Shown here one piece after another: positions 5,616 to 8,558 of a stretch of 8,558 bases of DNA. The stretch comes from Candidatus Geohydrothermomicrobium daggyaiense (GTDB lineage: Bacteria > Actinomycetota > Geothermincolia > Fen-727 > JACVIW01): the NCBI GenBank assembly GCA_015711695.1, contig JACVIW010000088.1:1-8558 (forward strand), in the 5' to 3' direction. Under the pieces are notes generated by a model. The model was not told where the DNA came from, did no database searches, and saw only the letters and a program-made list of their open reading frames with translations. The position numbers and the translations under genes are program-made. Numbering within the stretch: the first letter of the stretch is position 1; every line of letters starts with the position of its first letter.

Positions 5616-7718
5616 TCAGTTTTCGATGGGTTTTTTCTTCTTACTCTTATGCTTTCCCGCCCTCCTCCTTGCGATGACTCTTATTGCTGAGATCAGTGCT
5701 ATGGCAAGAAGTATAGTTCCCAGGAAAACAATTGCGAAAGCGCTGTATCTTCCGGTATGAATAATTATTTCCGCTTTAGAGAATTCAAGCCCGTCAGAAC
5801 TTATGATAGCGCGAAGAGTTAGCTTTCCCTTTCTTTTTACAATTACCGGAATTTCAAAAAGATTCTCCTTTGGCTCGAGAGTCACATTGATTCTGTTACC
5901 ATCCTGGAACGAAATACCATCGCATGATAGTTCAAGAGCAGCTTTCACTCTGTACCCCGTAAGATTCCTCACTGTAAGAGGTATTCTTGGTTTTCCACCG
6001 GTCAGTGTTATCATTCCAGTCTGTTCAAACGATATTTTTGCGGCTTCTTCCCTTATCCTTTTGTTGATGTACTCAGCATATTGGAGCCCCCGCGTTCTTG
6101 CGTTAGATCTCCTCCAAATATCGCTCTGCGCTATGAAAAGGTTTCTGCGAAGATGTTTGACTATTTGGTTACTCGTCGAAACTGCCTTCCGGAACTTCCA
6201 GAAAGCTTCACGCGCAACACCAACCTCCGGGAAATAAGAAAACTCCTCGTCGCTTCTTTTCGGCGGAATTTCGATAGATTCTATTTGCTTGGTTTCATAT
6301 AGGGCGCTGGCTTCGCTCAGGGTAAGGTTATTGAGCCAGGGAGCGCTTGAGAGCACCTTTATCAAACTGCTGATCACATCGGGTGACGGTTGTTTGGGTA
6401 ATGACCACACAATCGTGCAAATGCGTTCCTTAGCCGGGCTATGCAAGAAAAGAGCCGCAAGATCCGCGGTTACCATTTGCGCGGCGGCATGCGCATCGCT
6501 GCTTTTACTTGCCTTATTGATAAGCTCCGAAGCGAGTTTGTCAGCAAAAAAACAGGTAATTTCTCTCTTTGTCTCGGTTTTAAGCCTAAATGGAATCGCT
6601 GGTGAACTCGCGTCGATCATGCTTGCGAGCATTCTTGAGCGTGTGCGAATTTCGGGTGAAAGCACAAGCACATCACCCGTGCCTTCCCCTAGATCGCCCG
6701 CAACCCTGGAGTTTATGCTCATCGCGGGCGAAAAGAGAAATCTCTTATCCGGCATGAACCCAAGGCATCTCTGAAGCGTGTTAGCGCCAAGCGATATTTG
6801 TTCTTTTGCGTCTTTTTGCCAGCCGATGTTCCATTGGATTTCGAGATTTGGCAAGGCATACGGTGTGAGCAGGAACTGGGATATGCCGCTACCTGCTAAA
6901 AACCGTATTTTTTCAAAGACTTCCAGCGTTGACCCTGAATTTTGAAATGGAGGAATGGATTTTGATGAACCGTGGTTTTTTTCTTTTCGGATGTTTTCCG
7001 AGACTTCTTCGAGTTCTTCCATCAGATATGGAGCAAAACTTACTGTTGGGCGAATATTGGGATTTTGAATAATGCCATCAACGAGGGCAGAAAGCCATCC
7101 CTTCCTGCTTCCATTTGACTTACAAGCTTCAATTATCCTTTTTTGCGAGAAATTTCCCTCGGGATCGTAATTTGGGAAGGGATGTATGTCAATCACCGTA
7201 ACAATGTTAAGAGCGGGGTATTGTTTCGTTTCCTCGCCGGAAATAACAAGAAATACGGTTTTCGCCTCTGCTTCTTTTTTGTTTCTTCTCAGTGCCTCGA
7301 CCGTAACCGGGTAGATTCCCCGTGAGAATTTTCCCCTGTTGAACTCAACTTCCGCGGTAAACTTGTTTGTTCCGGGAAGGAGGGTGAGCTGTGTCCTCTG
7401 GTATTCTACTGCCTTTACCGGACCAGTTTCTTTCTTTTCAAAAAATTCATTGATCGAGGACCTTGACGCAATTTTGCGATAGGATCTAACCCGTAGCGTG
7501 ACGTCCTTTATTGGTTCCCGACTCCTGTTACGGAGCGTGATATAAAGTTTTCCGCGGGCACCGATTTCATACCAGAATGCGTCCTTGGTCAGTTCTATCG
7601 ATATATAACTCTCGCTTGAGGGTGAGGGGGAAGCGTGAACACGTGGTTTGGGCAAGAAGAAAGACAGCAAAGCGGTTGTAATAAATGCCGTGAAAATGAC
7701 TTTTAGGAGCTTACTCAT
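5616..7718 (-). CDS. DUF6049-like secreted, membrane-anchored protein (Rv3909-type) upstream of MurJ
   Basis: The 700-residue protein begins with a signal peptide: a positive N terminus, a hydrophobic core, and likely cleavage after VHA at about residue 29. A beta-sandwich-like domain follows (about 35-160). The central region (about 165-470) contains VIDIHPFPNYDPEG, then GWLSALVDGI and TVSFAPYLMEEL, resembling the DUF6049 layout. A second beta-rich domain (about 562-655, opening GMITLTGGKPRIPLTVRNL) precedes a single C-terminal helix (about 658-683) and a Lys/Arg-rich cytoplasmic tail. Most of the protein should therefore sit outside the membrane, tethered at its C terminus. No catalytic motif is evident and the function is unknown. 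The same order, with this family directly before murJ, occurs in mycobacteria (Rv3909-Rv3910), so an envelope role linked to lipid II export is inferred. The frame opens at 7766, but the ATG at 7718 is chosen because the signal peptide begins there; its ribosome-binding site (GGATAAG) is weak. Confidence 0.82.
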   Translation of the reverse strand: MSKLLKVIFTAFITTALLSFFLPKPRVHASPSPSSESYISIELTKDAFWYEIGARGKLYITLRNRSREPIKDVTLRVRSYRKIASRSSINEFFEKKETGPVKAVEYQRTQLTLLPGTNKFTAEVEFNRGKFSRGIYPVTVEALRRNKKEAEAKTVFLVISGEETKQYPALNIVTVIDIHPFPNYDPEGNFSQKRIIEACKSNGSRKGWLSALVDGIIQNPNIRPTVSFAPYLMEELEEVSENIRKEKNHGSSKSIPPFQNSGSTLEVFEKIRFLAGSGISQFLLTPYALPNLEIQWNIGWQKDAKEQISLGANTLQRCLGFMPDKRFLFSPAMSINSRVAGDLGEGTGDVLVLSPEIRTRSRMLASMIDASSPAIPFRLKTETKREITCFFADKLASELINKASKSSDAHAAAQMVTADLAALFLHSPAKERICTIVWSLPKQPSPDVISSLIKVLSSAPWLNNLTLSEASALYETKQIESIEIPPKRSDEEFSYFPEVGVAREAFWKFRKAVSTSNQIVKHLRRNLFIAQSDIWRRSNARTRGLQYAEYINKRIREEAAKISFEQTGMITLTGGKPRIPLTVRNLTGYRVKAALELSCDGISFQDGNRINVTLEPKENLFEIPVIVKRKGKLTLRAIISSDGLEFSKAEIIIHTGRYSAFAIVFLGTILLAIALISAIRVIARRRAGKHKSKKKKPIEN
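5648..5670 (-). promoter_or_regulatory. Strong Shine-Dalgarno-like sequence ahead of an in-frame ATA, possible upstream MurJ start
   Basis: Inside the 3' end of the DUF6049-like gene the reverse strand carries two overlapping AGGAGG copies (within 5661-5669). The nearer copy is ten bases before an ATA at 5650-5648 that is in frame with MurJ. Starting there would add 26 residues. The purine run is also explained by consecutive AGG arginine codons in the upstream protein, so it may not be a ribosome-binding site. Confidence 0.25.
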
Positions 7719-7786
7719 AAGAATCTTATCCGGTTTCGCGTTTAGCGGGTAAACAATTTCTTGCATTTTTCCATAGAAAGCTTATA

Positions 7787-7816
7787 CATATAGCCCTTTT
7801 TCATCCTTTTCTGCAA
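7787..7816 (-). promoter_or_regulatory. Weak candidate promoter before the DUF6049-murJ genes
   Basis: On the reverse strand TTGCAG (7816-7811) and TATATG (7792-7787) are 18 bases apart, in the 106-bp gap between the transporter gene and the DUF6049-like gene. Transcription would begin near 7780, about 60 bases before the start at 7718. Both hexamers are imperfect, and no terminator is visible after the transporter gene, so readthrough from that gene is equally possible. Confidence 0.25.
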
Positions 7817-7824
7817 ACGTCAAC

Positions 7825-8558
7825 TCAATGGACCATGCTAATTATTTCATTAACAATGAAGATGATTCCGAAGACCATCACCAGGAAACCGAATCCCGAA
7901 TAAAGCCAGGCCTCATTCGCTTTTATTGTTATTTTCGCTCCAAAGAAGGCACCCGGAATTACACCTACTATCAGATAGATTAGAGTGGAGCCCGAAACAT
8001 GACCGAGCAGGGAGTGGATGACTGTGCCAGGGATGGCAATCACAGCAATTACCGCAAGCGAGGTGCCGAACGCTTTTTTAATAGGCATTTTTAAGACAAA
8101 AAGCATTGCTGGCACGAGGACAATTCCCCCTCCCAGGCCGAGGAGTCCCGAGTAAAAACCGCTTAAAAAGCCCAATGCGACGAATTTCCAGGATTCGGAC
8201 TCCCTGCCCTCACGGGTATCGTCAATTCTTATCCTGTTTGCCTTTTTTTCGTTATCGGCTGAGCTTTTTCTTACTCTTTCCGGAGGAAGTTTTCTGTTTT
8301 TCTTAAACCTTTTTGCTTCTCTGAACGAGAGATAAGCCATATATAGAACAACAACCCCGGTAACAAGCATCAGGTAGTGCAGGTTGATAAAACGAGTTAT
8401 GTATGCGCCAAGAGCACTTCCCCCAATTCCCCCGGCGCTCAAAAGTAAAGCGGCTTTCCAATCAAGCAACCCCTTTCTGTTGTATGTGAGGGCGCCTGAA
8501 ATAGCGGTTGGAATAACCACCGGAAGTGGGGTACCCAGTGCGATCTCCGGTATGGAGT
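7825..8558 (-). CDS. TauE/SafE family (DUF81) membrane transporter, 5' end beyond the window
   Basis: The reverse strand is open from the right edge to a TGA at 7827-7825, giving 243 visible residues. The first visible residues, IPEIALGTPLPVVIPTAISG, align with the GTSL...PTA region that follows the first repeat motif in TauE/SafE proteins. The second repeat shows SGFYSGLLGLGGGIVLVPA (visible residues about 132-150) followed by AFGTSLAVIAV, the family hallmark. About six or seven hydrophobic segments are visible. The family exports or imports small anions, chiefly sulfur-containing ones such as sulfite, sulfoacetate or taurine-related compounds; the substrate here is unknown. An in-frame GTG at 8520 is internal to the conserved core and is not the true start. 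A linker of about 44 residues between the two halves (8191-8322) is highly charged, rich in Lys, Arg and Glu, and should lie in the cytoplasm. It is followed on the same strand by the DUF6049-murJ genes after 106 bp. Confidence 0.9.
   Translation of the reverse strand, partial: SIPEIALGTPLPVVIPTAISGALTYNRKGLLDWKAALLLSAGGIGGSALGAYITRFINLHYLMLVTGVVVLYMAYLSFREAKRFKKNRKLPPERVRKSSADNEKKANRIRIDDTREGRESESWKFVALGFLSGFYSGLLGLGGGIVLVPAMLFVLKMPIKKAFGTSLAVIAVIAIPGTVIHSLLGHVSGSTLIYLIVGVIPGAFFGAKITIKANEAWLYSGFGFLVMVFGIIFIVNEIISMVH

Noticed and set aside
5803..6774. Several plus-strand frames inside the DUF6049-like gene
   Set aside because: They mirror the minus-strand coding sequence, have no ribosome-binding sites and show no domain signatures, while the minus-strand frame has signal peptide, domains and anchor.
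7719..7766. Earlier start at 7766 for the DUF6049-like protein, and an 11-codon frame at 7774-7742
   Set aside because: The signal peptide begins naturally at the ATG at 7718; the earlier start would put 16 polar residues ahead of it. Neither upstream start has a properly spaced ribosome-binding site.
8518..8520. GTG as the start of the TauE/SafE gene
   Set aside because: The frame stays open to the window edge and the upstream residues match the family, so the gene is truncated by the window.

Overview
The window reads as ordinary chromosomal DNA from a bacterium, most likely a deep-branching or uncultured member of the Actinobacteriota (Actinobacteria). Two observations support this. A membrane-anchored secreted protein that I recognise as DUF6049-like lies directly upstream of a MurJ (MviN) lipid II flippase, the order seen in Mycobacterium tuberculosis (Rv3909-Rv3910). 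The MurJ also carries the actinobacterial-style stretch PNIVYDLVLGGVLSS. By eye the base composition is intermediate, not GC-rich as in streptomycetes or mycobacteria. The lineage assignment is an inference.

Layout from left to right. (1) The 5' part of a FAD-dependent oxidoreductase gene runs leftward out of the window (1-412, minus). (2) Across a 242-bp divergent spacer lies a flavodoxin-fold flavoprotein with a compact four-cysteine motif like that of the iron-sulfur flavoprotein Isf (655-1245, plus). (3) Convergent to it is a PLP enzyme of the ACC deaminase/D-cysteine desulfhydrase family, with several altered family motifs (1340-2461, minus). (4) After a 270-bp divergent spacer comes a DUF2085 multi-spanning membrane protein (2732-3427, plus). 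(5) The right part is a leftward run of four genes: a TauE/SafE-type transporter truncated by the window edge (7825-8558), the DUF6049-like protein (5616-7718), murJ (5572-3992) and a small single-pass membrane protein of unknown function (3884-3450).

The right-hand block is the most coherent functional unit. MurJ flips the peptidoglycan precursor lipid II across the membrane. The large DUF6049-like protein has a signal peptide, an extracytoplasmic region and a C-terminal membrane anchor, and is encoded immediately upstream. This suggests a cell-envelope role linked to MurJ. The small membrane protein downstream may be part of the same unit. The left half is a set of unrelated redox and amino-acid metabolism genes.

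I found no mobile elements, CRISPR arrays, rRNA or tRNA genes, and no convincing intrinsic terminators. No gap between genes exceeds 300 bp. Promoter calls are weak. I do not see a clearly novel multi-gene system. The best leads are the MurJ/DUF6049 unit with its unresolved MurJ start, the divergent PLP enzyme, and the two membrane proteins of unknown function.
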